DNA of 64,000 nt from Luteococcus sp038433135 (GTDB lineage Bacteria > Actinomycetota > Actinomycetes > Propionibacteriales > Propionibacteriaceae): assembly GCF_038433135.1 (NCBI RefSeq), contig NZ_JBCDMV010000011.1, forward strand, positions 1 through 64,000, read 5' to 3'. Positions 26,272-34,328 of the stretch are shown here, piece by piece. How positions within the stretch are numbered: position 1 is the first letter of the stretch; each line of letters opens with the position of its first letter. Position numbers and translations under genes: made by a program. A model generated the notes under the pieces. The model saw only the letters and a list, made by a program, of their open reading frames with translations. It was not told the DNA's origin and did not search any database.

Positions 26272-27123
26272 TCAGGCGGCCTTCAATCCGCGTCGGGCAC
26301 CCCACCAGTGATCCCCCCGGCGGATCATGGCAAGCAGGGACTGTTCCACCGTCGCCCAGCCGAACATCACCTGCTCGTAGGTGAGCCGAACCACGATGTA
26401 TCCCAAGGCTCTCAGCTCCAGATCTCGCTCGCGGTCCTTGGCGTAGTTCTCCTCACCCGTGTGGTGGGCCTTGCTGTCCACCTCGATGATGAGCCGCTCC
26501 CCCACCAACAGGTCCACCCGCCCAACCTCACCAATTTGAACCTGGGTACGCAGTTGAACCTTCCGGCTGCGCAGCCGAAGCCGGGTGAACGTCTCGGTAC
26601 CGGACTCGGCCCGGTCGCAGCGATCCAGCGCCTGTTCTGCCCGGGGGATCCCACCCAGGGCCGCTCGCACCTCGCCGAGGGTGGCCAGCTTGTGATGAAC
26701 CACGGAGTCAACCGCAGCGATGAAGTTGTCCTCATCCAGACAACGCCAGGCGGAGCGGAGAGCGGTCAGCACATCATCGACTCCGCTCCGAGGTGACCTG
26801 TCCGGGCCGCCCACCGGTCTGCACCGAACCACCCCCACCGGTAGACGGCCGGATTCGTGATGGTCCGTGCGGATGTGGAGGGTGGTGTTCTCCGCCACCC
26901 AGACGCCGTGCAGTCGTAGTGCAGAGACACAGCCAACGCAGCCACGTAGCTTGACGGCACGCTCCACGGTGCCGTCCGATCGTGCCTCGGCATACCAGCC
27001 CCGGCGGAGATGCCGCAGGGACCCGCTCCGTAGGCGTTGGCGGATGAGAGTCTGTCCCAGGCCCGCATCGTTGAGTTGTCTGGTTGTCCACACTCCCCCG
27101 AGGGGTTCAATTGAGTCGCTCAC
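26272..27123 (-). CDS. AbiEi-like/DUF559 domain protein
   Basis: 283-aa protein starting at GTG 27123. Residues 1-50 (GGVWTTRQLNDAGLG then LRSGSLRHLRRGWYA) match the AbiEi-type antitoxin winged-helix pattern. The C-terminal 110 residues carry the DUF559 endonuclease-like fold related to Vsr, with VDLLVGERLIIEVDSKAHH and a late ELRALGYIVVRLTYEQV as the probable metal-binding core (D, E, D/K). Common in actinobacteria as single genes. No AbiEii toxin is adjacent. The gene is bracketed by two inverted 75-bp palindromic elements, suggesting it moved or is maintained as a cassette. Function unproven. Confidence 0.8.
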   Translation of the reverse strand: MSDSIEPLGGVWTTRQLNDAGLGQTLIRQRLRSGSLRHLRRGWYAEARSDGTVERAVKLRGCVGCVSALRLHGVWVAENTTLHIRTDHHESGRLPVGVVRCRPVGGPDRSPRSGVDDVLTALRSAWRCLDEDNFIAAVDSVVHHKLATLGEVRAALGGIPRAEQALDRCDRAESGTETFTRLRLRSRKVQLRTQVQIGEVGRVDLLVGERLIIEVDSKAHHTGEENYAKDRERDLELRALGYIVVRLTYEQVMFGWATVEQSLLAMIRRGDHWWGARRGLKAA

Positions 27124-27220
27124 ACCAGAGAGTTTCGAAATCGGACCTCGAGAATTGTCACGGAACCGGCACCTGTGGAAAACACCCGCCCACTCACCGC
27201 GGCTGTGGAAAACTCCCCGC

Positions 27221-27295
27221 TGCCACAAATGGCCACTGAAACCAAGATCAACTCATCTAATGCACTATCCCTGCTCTCAGCTTCCACTTGCGGCA
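27221..27295 (-). repeat. 75-bp palindromic element, right copy
   Basis: Inverted partner of 26193-26267, with ends TGCCACAAATGG and CCACTTGCGGCA. It lies about 100 bases upstream of the DUF559 start and 12 bases from the end of the next helicase gene. The two copies enclose a 1,103-bp unit. Confidence 0.88.
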
Positions 27296-27306
27296 GGCGC
27301 CCAGGT

Positions 27307-29067
27307 CTACTTGCCCGTGTGCCACTTGCGAATGAGCCGGATCCGGGAGTCCACCTGGTCGGTGGAAGCCCGGGACAGCGGCGGGCCGCCGGCCTGGCGT
27401 CGCAGTTCGGCGTGGATGTGGGAGTGCGGTATGCCGCGGGAGCGCGCGTACTGGCTGACCAGCGAGTTGAGCTCCTTGCGCTTGGTCTCCAGCGCCCGGT
27501 GCAGGCTGATCTCCGGGGCAACGTGCTCCTTCTTGTCCCGCCGTTCCTGCCGCTTGAGCTGGCGGCGCTGTCGTTCCCGCAGCAGGTCAGTCACCTGCTC
27601 GGGCTCCAGCAGGCCGGGCAGGCCCAGATAGTCGCGTTCCTCGTCGGAGCTGGGTTCGGCGTTCAGCCCGAACTGCTGGGAGTCGAACATCACGTGGTCA
27701 AACTGCGCCACGGATTCCAGCGCCTCCCACTCGCCCAGCAGGTCGTCGGAGGCCTTCGCGTCCTGGTTGGCCTGCTCCACCAGCAGGTCCTCCTGGGCGA
27801 ACAGGTCGTCCTCGTCGGACTTCTTGCGGCCACCGAGGACGTGGTCACGCTGCTGCTCCAGCAGGGCGGCGTGGGAGAGGATCACCGGGACGGTGGGCAG
27901 GAAGACCGTCGCCACCTCGCCCCGGCGGCGGGTCCGCACGAAGCGCCCGACGGCCTGGGCAAAGAACAAGGGCGTGGAGGTGGCCGTCGCGTAGACCCCG
28001 ACGGCCAGCCGGGGCACGTCGACGCCCTCGGAGACCATCCGGACCGCCACCAGCCAGCGGTCGTCGGAGCCGCTGAAGGCCTCGATCCGTTTGGAGGCAC
28101 CTTCCTCGTCGGAGAGCACCACCGTCGGCTTCTGGCCGGTGACGTGGTGCAGGATCTTGGCATAGGCGCGGGCCTGGGTCTGGTTGGTGGCGATCACCAG
28201 ACCACCGGCGTCGGGGACGTGCCGGCGCACCTCACTGAGCCGGATGTCGGCGGCCTTGAGCACCGACTGCATCCACTCACCCTTCGGGTCCAGCGCGGTG
28301 CGCCAGGCGTGGGCGGTGAGGTCCTTGGTGAGCGCCTCGCCCAGGTTGGCGGCCAGTACCTCGCCCGCCTTGGTGCGCCAGCGCATCGGGCCGCCGTAGG
28401 CCATGAAGATCACCGGGCGCACGACATTGTCGCGCAGTGCCTCGGCATAGCCGTAGGTGTAGTCGGCCCGGGACTGCTTGGCGCCCGACGGCAGTTCCTC
28501 GTAGGTGACGAAGGGGATCGGCGACTCATCGGAACGGAAGGGGGTACCGGTCAGCGCCAGCCGACGCACGGCGGGTTGGAAGGCCTCCTGGATGGCGTCG
28601 CCCCAGCTCAGCGCGTCGCCGGCGTGGTGCACCTCGTCGAAGATCACCAAGGTCTTGAAGTTCTCCGCCCTGGCCCGGTAGTGGTGCACCCGGGCGGCGA
28701 CGCCGGCATAGGTGACGGCGATCCCCTCGAATTCCTTGGAGCGGCCGCGCATGGAGCCGCCCAGCCCGGGATCGATGTTGATGCCCACCTTGCTGGCCGC
28801 CTCGGCCCACTGCACCTTGAGGTGCTCGGTGGGGGCGACGACGATGATCCGCGCGATGATCCGCTGGTGCAGCAGTTCGGCGGCAATCCGCAGCGCGAAG
28901 GTGGTCTTGCCTGCGCCGGGGGTGGCGACGGCCAGGAAGTCGCGGGGCTCGTCGCGCAGGTAGAGCTCGAGCGCCTCCTGCTGCCAGGCGCGCAGGCTGC
29001 GGGCGGTTCCCCACGGGGCGCGGCCGGGCCATGCCGGGGAGATGTGTTCGAAGGCCGAGGTGCTCAT
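27307..29067 (-). CDS. SF2 DEAD/DEAH-type DNA/RNA helicase
   Basis: 586-aa superfamily 2 helicase of a conserved actinobacterial type (ResIII-like). Motif I is TPGAGKTTFALRIAAEL, motif II is FDEVHHAGD (DEVH), motif III is LTGTPFRSDE, motif V is VSEGVDVPRL and motif VI is QAVGRFVRTRRRGE. After the two RecA domains there is an acidic then highly basic region (about 500-560: RERQRRQLKRQERRDKK) that may bind nucleic acid. The role is probably repair or RNA-related and not specified by sequence. Ends 12 bases from the right 75-bp element. Confidence 0.87.
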   Translation of the reverse strand: MSTSAFEHISPAWPGRAPWGTARSLRAWQQEALELYLRDEPRDFLAVATPGAGKTTFALRIAAELLHQRIIARIIVVAPTEHLKVQWAEAASKVGINIDPGLGGSMRGRSKEFEGIAVTYAGVAARVHHYRARAENFKTLVIFDEVHHAGDALSWGDAIQEAFQPAVRRLALTGTPFRSDESPIPFVTYEELPSGAKQSRADYTYGYAEALRDNVVRPVIFMAYGGPMRWRTKAGEVLAANLGEALTKDLTAHAWRTALDPKGEWMQSVLKAADIRLSEVRRHVPDAGGLVIATNQTQARAYAKILHHVTGQKPTVVLSDEEGASKRIEAFSGSDDRWLVAVRMVSEGVDVPRLAVGVYATATSTPLFFAQAVGRFVRTRRRGEVATVFLPTVPVILSHAALLEQQRDHVLGGRKKSDEDDLFAQEDLLVEQANQDAKASDDLLGEWEALESVAQFDHVMFDSQQFGLNAEPSSDEERDYLGLPGLLEPEQVTDLLRERQRRQLKRQERRDKKEHVAPEISLHRALETKRKELNSLVSQYARSRGIPHSHIHAELRRQAGGPPLSRASTDQVDSRIRLIRKWHTGK

Positions 29068-29439
29068 CGCGATGCACTCCTGCCAGCGACTGCCGGGGTC
29101 TGCTGGAGGTCACGCATGGGAGTTCGAGAGTACCCGAATCCGGTGACGGGCCAGAACGACGGCCAACCGCCAGCACCACGAAAAGGCCCTAGTCAGACAC
29201 TTGTCCAAGAGCAGATCTGCCGCCAGAACCGCTAGTCAGAGCGCTTTACGAAACTGAAGATCTGCCGCACTGACGCCCAACTTGGTTGCGACGGCCAGTT
29301 CAACAATGCGAGCATCGAGACAGGCGGTGGGGACCGCCAGCAGGAAGACTCCTTGGCCGCGGGCCCAGGGAAGCAGAACTTCGCGGCGGGGGCCGCAACC
29401 AGTAGGACATTGCTCACGCTCCTTACCGAAGGACTCGTC
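29068..29439. other. Intergenic region with direct repeats
   Basis: About 370 bases between the divergent helicase and the first small membrane-peptide gene. It contains a two-unit imperfect direct repeat (29189-29268). No protein gene is convincing here, although the leader of the peptide gene is probably transcribed from within. Confidence 0.5.
29189..29268. repeat. Two-unit direct repeat
   Basis: CTAGTCAGA at 29189-29197 and 29232-29240, each followed 15-17 bases later by AGATCTGCCGC (29213-29223 and 29258-29268). Period is 43-45 bp. May be a duplicated binding site or a small duplication. Confidence 0.7.
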
Positions 29440-29610
29440 ATGGTTGCTCTCATCATCGCCGTTGCCGCCCTGTGGCTGGTTGCAGGCGTTCTCTGGCTGG
29501 CCGATGGCAGCAAGGCGCGTCCCAGCGTCGACGCGATCCTGGCCGACCGCAGCGAACCCATCACGCTCGACGACGTCCGTCAGCGCGAGGGGATGCAGCA
29601 GGTCGCTTGA
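29440..29610 (+). CDS. Small single-helix membrane peptide, paralogue 1
   Basis: 56-aa peptide with an N-terminal membrane helix (ALIIAVAALWLVAGVLWLA) and a polar C-terminal tail with DAILADRSEPITLDD. AAGGA lies seven bases before the ATG. It shares the pattern VAALWLxAxxLWLxD and LAxR with the 52-aa peptide encoded 227 bases downstream, so the two are paralogues. A GC-rich terminator hairpin follows. I know no family. Type I toxin, stress-response peptide or regulator of a membrane complex are all possible. Confidence 0.65.
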   Translation: MVALIIAVAALWLVAGVLWLADGSKARPSVDAILADRSEPITLDDVRQREGMQQVA

Positions 29611-29663
29611 AGGGATGACGAGCAGCCGCCACAGCAGGCTGCACAGTAGACCCAGCGCCGCCA

Positions 29664-29702
29664 TGACCCGGCCCCCCCCTTCTGGGGAGGTCGGGTCTTG
29701 TC
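29664..29702 (+). terminator. Terminator after membrane peptide 1
   Basis: Stem GACCCG...CGGGTC with inner C/G-run pairing (29665-29698), followed by TTGT. Imperfect stem; supports independent transcription of the upstream small gene. Confidence 0.65.
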
Positions 29703-29713
29703 ATGGGCGGGCA

Positions 29714-29816
29714 TTGGTGAAATTCACCACCAGGGGCGCTACAGTTCTCTTCACCTCGATGACGAGGTGCGGTGATCGGGGGACCACCGTTTCGAGGAAG
29801 CACTGATCAGTGCTTC
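29714..29816 (+). promoter_or_regulatory. Structured leader before membrane peptide 2
   Basis: Several inverted repeats in about 100 bases: GGTGAAATTCACC near 29714, CACCTCG-ATGA-CGAGGTG near 29753, and a perfect 20-bp palindrome GAAGCACTGATCAGTGCTTC at 29797-29816, ten bases before the ribosome binding site. Could be operator sites or an RNA fold controlling translation. No known riboswitch class is recognised. Confidence 0.5.
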
Positions 29817-29836
29817 TCCACCCCACAGGAGAACCC

Positions 29837-29995
29837 ATGACCGCACTTGCCGCCGTCGGCATTGTTGCCGCCCTCTGGCTGATCGCCGCCACGCTGTGGC
29901 TGATCGACGCGCCAGATCCCCGCCAGACCGCTGAACTGGTACTGGCCAACCGAGAAACTGATCGGGTGCACCAGCCGCTCCATCTGGCCAGCTGA
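29837..29995 (+). CDS. Small single-helix membrane peptide, paralogue 2
   Basis: 52-aa peptide with one N-terminal helix (AVGIVAALWLIAATLWLID) and a polar tail (AELVLANRETDRVHQ). AGGAG is well spaced before the ATG. It is a clear paralogue of the 56-aa peptide at 29440, conserved in both the helix and the start of the tail. Its leader is rich in inverted repeats and it is followed by a perfect 15-bp terminator. No known family recognised. Confidence 0.68.
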   Translation: MTALAAVGIVAALWLIAATLWLIDAPDPRQTAELVLANRETDRVHQPLHLAS

Positions 29996-30013
29996 ATCCT
30001 CGACGAACAGTCC

Positions 30014-30046
30014 GGAGGCCGCCGACGCAGTGCGTCGGCGGCCTCC
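30014..30046 (+). terminator. Terminator after membrane peptide 2
   Basis: Perfect 15-bp stem (30014-30028 with 30032-30046) and three-base loop AGT. Lies between convergent genes and can also end the TauE/SafE transcript. Confidence 0.8.
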
Positions 30047-30062
30047 TCCATGTGTGGGTGAG

Positions 30063-30821
30063 TCAGAACAGCGCCGGGATGTTCTGCACGCCGATCCACA
30101 GCGACAGGCCAACCAGTAGGCAGGCGAAGGCGAACTGCAGGTGGCGTGGATCGGCCAGTCGGGCGATCCGCCCACCCGCCAGGCTGCCCAGGCTGGCGCC
30201 CACCGCGAAGGGTAGGATCACGGCCCAGTCCAGGTGCACCCCGATCGCCAGCCGGGAGCCCAGGGCGGTCAGGCAGTTGATCGCGATCACCAGCAGCGAC
30301 GTCCCGATCGCCTGCCGGACGGGGAATCCCAGCACCAGGATCAGCGCGGGAACCACGGCGAACCCGCCGCCCACTCCGAAGAAGCCGGTCAGCATTCCCA
30401 CCGCGGTGGCGGTCAGCAGGAGTTGCCAGAAGGGTCGGGGCACGCCGGCACCGTCACTGCGTCCGCGCCGACCCGAACGGAACATCAAACCGGCCACCAC
30501 CAACAGCAGGACGCTGAACAGGCTGAGCAGCACAGCACCGGGAACACGCGAGGCGGCGGCGGAACCCGCCATGGATCCGACGATCCCCAGGGCACCGAAC
30601 AGGGCTCCGTCGAACCAGCGGACCCGCCCACCCCGGGCGTGCGGCCACAACCCAACGAGCGACGAGATGGCGATGATCACCAAGGATCCCTCGGTGGCGA
30701 CATGCGGGCTCTGGTGCAGCAGGTAGACCAGCAGCGGCACGGTGAGGATGGCACCGCCGCCGCCGAGGCTGCCCATCACCGCCCCGACCACCATCCCCAG
30801 AGGCAGGGTCCACCAGGTCAT
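30063..30821 (-). CDS. TSUP-family (TauE/SafE) anion exporter
   Basis: 252-aa membrane protein with about eight helices. Two homologous glycine-rich repeats identify the family: GAVMGSLGGGGAILTVPLL in the N half and GMLTGFFGVGGGFAVVPAL in the C half. The family moves sulfite, sulfonates, sulfoacetate or related anions across the cytoplasmic membrane; the substrate here cannot be told. ATG overlaps the stop of the upstream lipoprotein gene by four bases, so the two are probably cotranscribed. Confidence 0.88.
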   Translation of the reverse strand: MTWWTLPLGMVVGAVMGSLGGGGAILTVPLLVYLLHQSPHVATEGSLVIIAISSLVGLWPHARGGRVRWFDGALFGALGIVGSMAGSAAASRVPGAVLLSLFSVLLLVVAGLMFRSGRRGRSDGAGVPRPFWQLLLTATAVGMLTGFFGVGGGFAVVPALILVLGFPVRQAIGTSLLVIAINCLTALGSRLAIGVHLDWAVILPFAVGASLGSLAGGRIARLADPRHLQFAFACLLVGLSLWIGVQNIPALF

Positions 30822-32266
30822 CCGCCGACACGCAGGGCGATCACCCGGCCGTCCAGGCTCAGCACCCGCAGGTTGCCGAAGGTGGCGCCGGTCTGCTCAG
30901 GCAGCGGCTGGTAGAAGTGCTCCGGCTGGGTGGCCGGTTCAAAACGATTCACGGTGGCGGTGCGCGTGGTCAGCTTGGCATTGCCGCGGTAGTGGACGTC
31001 GGTGCTGGCCACCTGGATGTTGACGCGTCGCCAGGTGACGTCACTGGGCAGCGCCGGGCGGGCGGCCCCAGTCAGGGCGTTGAGGAAGGTGCGGCCACCC
31101 GGTTCGTTCACCACGACGCCTGTGCCGCTGGTGCCGAGCGCACCCGCATCACGCCCACCCACTGCGAAAGGACGGCTGGTCCACACCCGATGCCCGTTGT
31201 TGGGGTCGATCCTGGAGACCACCATCCGGCCCCCGTCGATGACGCCGCTGGGACGCACGGTGCCGGCCTTCCACTCGCAGACCAGGACCACGTCGGTGCG
31301 CGAGCTGCAGCCGATATCGGCCCCTGGGATCTTCCACTTGGTCGCGCCGGTGTTGGCGTCGAAGCCGAGGGTGAGCCGGCGCTGGGGCATCGGGTGCACC
31401 ACCCCGGCCCGGGGCAGGCCCACGGTGCCGTAGATCACCTTTCCGAAGCCGTTGAAGTTCCAGCCGCCATTGGGCGAGAGCTTGCCGAACATGTCGGCCT
31501 CCAGCCGGTGCCAGACCAGCTTGCCCTTGCGCTCCACACCGATCGCGGCCTTGCGGGTCTTGGGCTCCAGATAACGAACCAGCCCATAGCGGCCCAGGTC
31601 TTCATAGCTGTCGCCCACGTCGGGCAGGGGGCTTGCGGTCCAGCGACTCCGGACGGGCAGCCGTACCTCGACCGGTTTCACCCCAGCCAGGGCCTTGGCA
31701 CACACAGCAGCCGAATCGTCGGGGCAGACCTCGGGAAAGCTGGTGAACTGGAAGATCCCGGTGTCGTTGATCGCCTTGCCACGCTCTTGCACGTCGAGCA
31801 GCCGCAGGCGGGCGCGCTGCCCGGGGCCACGCAGCGGTTCGAGCACCGCCACATAGCGCCCCTGCACCACGGTGACGGGCATCGCAAACTGCGGCGGCAC
31901 CATGGAGGAACTCACCTGATGTGCCCATTTCACCGAACCATTGGCCAGGTCGAGCTCCTGCAGTTCCAGGTGCTTGTCCACGCTGGCCAGCACAATGGCG
32001 TGCCCCGACGCGTTCACCACGTCGCTGGCCGGTCGCGAGGCCGTGCTGCTCCAGACCACGGGCGCCTCGGACGGCTGGTTGGGGTCCGGTTTGATCTGGC
32101 TCTCGGTGTGCTCCGGCTGGCTGGCCGAATCCGTGGCGCTGGGTGAGCCGCTGGCACCACCGGGGTTGGGTGCGGCCGGCTCGGGCGTGCAGCCGGCCAG
32201 CACCAGGAGCGCGCAGGCACCAAGCAGGGTGACCCGCTTCAGAGGGCCAGGGCTCGATGCACACAT
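30818..32266 (-). CDS. Secreted lipoprotein with beta-propeller-like repeats
   Basis: 482-aa predicted lipoprotein. A basic N-terminus and hydrophobic stretch end in the lipobox LLVLAGC (cysteine at about residue 26), followed by a Ser/Pro/Glu-rich flexible linker to about residue 65. The rest contains PQQ-like strand repeats such as ELDLANGSVKWAHQV, FDANTGATKWKIPGADIG and RIDPNNGHRVWTS, suggesting an extracellular beta-propeller. Two cysteine pairs may form disulfides. It is coupled to the downstream TauE/SafE gene. Function unknown. Confidence 0.8.
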   Translation of the reverse strand: MCASSPGPLKRVTLLGACALLVLAGCTPEPAAPNPGGASGSPSATDSASQPEHTESQIKPDPNQPSEAPVVWSSTASRPASDVVNASGHAIVLASVDKHLELQELDLANGSVKWAHQVSSSMVPPQFAMPVTVVQGRYVAVLEPLRGPGQRARLRLLDVQERGKAINDTGIFQFTSFPEVCPDDSAAVCAKALAGVKPVEVRLPVRSRWTASPLPDVGDSYEDLGRYGLVRYLEPKTRKAAIGVERKGKLVWHRLEADMFGKLSPNGGWNFNGFGKVIYGTVGLPRAGVVHPMPQRRLTLGFDANTGATKWKIPGADIGCSSRTDVVLVCEWKAGTVRPSGVIDGGRMVVSRIDPNNGHRVWTSRPFAVGGRDAGALGTSGTGVVVNEPGGRTFLNALTGAARPALPSDVTWRRVNIQVASTDVHYRGNAKLTTRTATVNRFEPATQPEHFYQPLPEQTGATFGNLRVLSLDGRVIALRVGG

Positions 32267-32393
32267 ACTCCGAGCCTACGCGGACACGGGCTCCAACTCA
32301 CACCACGACCATCCGGCAGGGCGCCGCGACAAGCCACGAAAGAGCTGCATCCGGCACCAACAGGGTTCATCCCGGGTCAGCTGAATCGGCGGA

Positions 32394-32484
32394 TTCCGAA
32401 AACCGACCGCCAGATATTGCCCCAGCAGGCCCCCGAGGCTGGCGGCGGCCGAGGTCGGCGGAATCTGGTGGTCACTTTCCGGAA
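32394..32484 (+). repeat. Palindromic repeat family A, copy 2
   Basis: 91-bp imperfect palindrome. Left arm TTCCGAAAACCGACCGCCAG, right arm ending GGTGGTCACTTTCCGGAA then GTGG. Lies between the divergent lipoprotein gene and the ABC-transporter remnant. Confidence 0.87.
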
Positions 32485-32559
32485 GTGGTCACCTGACCAT
32501 GAGCCTCCGCAAGGCTTCAGCCTGTGCCGCGCGGTCATGACACCTGTCATGGCCAGGAC

Positions 32560-33330
32560 GTGACAGCCACCCGAGGCGTACACGGGCATGGCCGGGGAGG
32601 CTGCATCGAGCTGACGGATCTGCACAAGCACTTCGGCTCCGGCACCGGTACGGTGCGGGCCGTCGACGGGATCAGTCTGGGCATCGCACCCGGCGAGATC
32701 GTGGCCTTCCTGGGGCCGAATGGCGCCGGCAAGACCACGACGCTGGACGTGGTGCTGGGCTTCACCCGCCCCACCTCCGGATCGGTGAAGGTCTTCGACG
32801 GCAGCCCCTCGCAAGCGATCGCCACGGGCCGGATCGGCGCGGTGCTGCAGACTGGCGGCCTGCTGCGTGACCTGACGGTGGGCGAGACGGTGCGCTCAAT
32901 CGCCGCCCTGCAAAGGGGTTCCCGGCCGGGCGGCGAAGGTGATGGCGCAGGCCAACATCGCCGCCCTGGCCAACCGCAAGGTCTCCAAGTGTTCCGGCGG
33001 CGAGCAGCAGCGGATCAAGTTCGCCCTGGCCCTGCTGACCAATCCGGACCTGCTGGTGCTGGACGAAGCGACCGCCGGCACGGACGTCGGCGCCCGGCGA
33101 GCCTTCTGGGCGTCGATGCGCAGCCAGGCCGAGGCGGGCAAGACCATCCTGTTCGCCACCCACTACCTGGAGGAGGCGCAGGACTTCGCGCAGCGGGTGG
33201 TGCTGATCGGCAAGGGCAGGATCCTGGCCGACGGCCCGGTGGCCGAGGGGCCGGCGGCCGGGATCTGGTGATCAGCGCCCCGACCCTGGAATCCACCTTC
33301 CCTGCACTCACCCACGAGGACGCAGCATGA
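32560..33330 (+). pseudogene. Frameshifted ABC exporter ATPase
   Basis: Remnant of an ABC-2 exporter ATPase of the YxlF/CcmA type. Frame 1 has Walker A FLGPNGAGKTTTLDVVLGF and the Q-loop region AVLQTGGLLRDLTVGETV. At about 32911 an indel (one base gained or two lost, near CTGCAAAGGGG) shifts to the frame encoding the signature CSGGEQQRIKFALALL, Walker B LLVLDEATAGTDV and the H-loop ATHYLEEAQ. A second shift between about 33240 and 33262 returns to frame 1 for the C-terminal SAPTLESTFPAL. The frame-1 stop overlaps the permease start (ATGA). GTG 32560 is the likely original start. Confidence 0.85.
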
Positions 33331-33716
33331 ACGCCACCTACATCCGGATCGACCTGATTCGGCAGTTGCGCAGCATCCCGACGATCGCCTTCACCTTCCT
33401 GATGCCGGTCTTCATGTACCTGCTCTTCGGCGGCCGCGCCCCCTATGGTGAACAGGCCGCGGGTGATGGCAATGTGAAGTTCTACGTGATGGCCTCGATG
33501 GCGGCCTATGGCGCGGCCACCGCGGCGGTCAGCATCGCGTCGATGGCCGCCACCGAATCCATGCTGGGCTGGGGTCGCCAGCTGGGCCTGACCAGGCAGC
33601 CGTCCTATGGCTTCGTGGTGAACAAGCTGGTGGTGGCGACCCTGATCGCCGCCGTCGCCCAGGCCCTGGTCTACCTGTCGGGTTGGGCCACCGGCGCGCA
33701 CGCCACCACCAGGTAG
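33327..33716 (+). pseudogene. Truncated ABC-2 type permease
   Basis: 129 codons, about half of a normal ABC-2 permease. It starts normally (IRIDLIRQLRSIPTIAFTFLMPVFMYLLFGG) behind GAGGA, includes two to three helices, and then breaks after SGWATGAHA, where an internal deletion joins it to a response-regulator fragment. Partner of the frameshifted ATPase upstream; the pair cannot form a working exporter as read. Confidence 0.8.
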
Positions 33717-33727
33717 GTCAGCCACCA

Positions 33728-33931
33728 GGCGTCGTGAAGGATGCGCCCGCCGACGAGCTGGCGGAGGCGGTCCGACGGGTGCACGCCGGCCTGCGGGTGG
33801 TGGATGCCGAGCTGGCCCAGGCGTCGCTGATGGAGGGCCCCAACCCGCTCAGCCAGCGCGAACAACAGGTGCTGCGGCTGGCGCGCCAAGGCCTGTCGGT
33901 GGCCCGGATGGCCGAACGCGGCTGGATCTGA
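33728..33931 (+). pseudogene. LuxR/NarL response-regulator fragment
   Basis: The sequence VKDAPADELAEAVRRVHAGL is the typical end of a receiver domain. It is followed by NPLSQREQQVLRLARQGLSVARMAERG, the first helices of a LuxR-type HTH, which stops before the recognition helix is complete. The phospho-acceptor part and any histidine kinase are missing. In intact relatives an ABC exporter is followed by a DesK/DesR-like two-component pair, so a deletion has probably removed the permease end, the kinase and most of the receiver. Confidence 0.75.
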
Positions 33932-33942
33932 GGGGGCGGCAG

Positions 33943-34152
33943 CTACTTGCGGTGCAGCAGCTTGGCCAGGGTGGACTGCTTGGTCTTGGGGTGGTTCTTC
34001 TCCCCGGTGCGCTCGTCAAGCTCGATCCAGCGGGAATCGCAGCCGGGGCAGCGGTAGACGGGCGCACCCTCCACCTCGTCCTTGGTCTTGATGATGCCGC
34101 AGGCGTCCTGACAGGTGTTCGCCTCAATGAATCGTGCCGCCATGTTTGCCAT
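33943..34152 (-). CDS. Small zinc-ribbon-like protein, unknown
   Basis: 69-aa protein with four cysteines arranged as CQDAC and CPGC, separated by about 20 residues, compatible with a small zinc ribbon or rubredoxin-like knuckle, then a lysine-rich C-terminus (HPKTKQSTLAKLLHRK). The start chosen is ATG 34152; a second ATG is three codons downstream. The ribosome binding site is weak. No family recognised. A real gene is likely because of the metal-site pattern and lack of competing frame. Confidence 0.6.
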   Translation of the reverse strand: MANMAARFIEANTCQDACGIIKTKDEVEGAPVYRCPGCDSRWIELDERTGEKNHPKTKQSTLAKLLHRK

Positions 34153-34328
34153 GGTGCACCCCGGGTCAACTCCGCCGCCAATCAGGGTAGGGACTTGGGA
34201 TGCTTCAGAGGGCTGCAATTGTGGTGGGCTGAGCGATTTCCCAAGGACGTTGGAACCTGCAATCCCACCCCGGACGACGCAGAAGCGCCCCGGCCGAAGC
34301 CGGGGGCGTGTACTGCTGGGGGTCCGGG

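Noticed and set aside
27172..27225. Two CTGTGGAAAAC motifs as DnaA boxes or a replication origin
   Set aside because: Only two copies, one base off the usual TGTGGATAA, with no dnaA or dnaN nearby and no AT-rich region.
26193..27295. AbiEi/AbiEii toxin-antitoxin pair
   Set aside because: No nucleotidyltransferase toxin gene is adjacent on either side; the AbiEi-like part is fused to DUF559 instead.
29236..29664. Minus-strand frame covering membrane peptide 1
   Set aside because: The plus-strand peptide has the ribosome binding site, helix pattern and a paralogue; the minus frame has none of these.
29714..29816. Known riboswitch (for example guanidine mini-ykkC) in the structured leader
   Set aside because: The loops do not carry the ACGR motif and spacing does not match; kept only as an unclassified structured leader.
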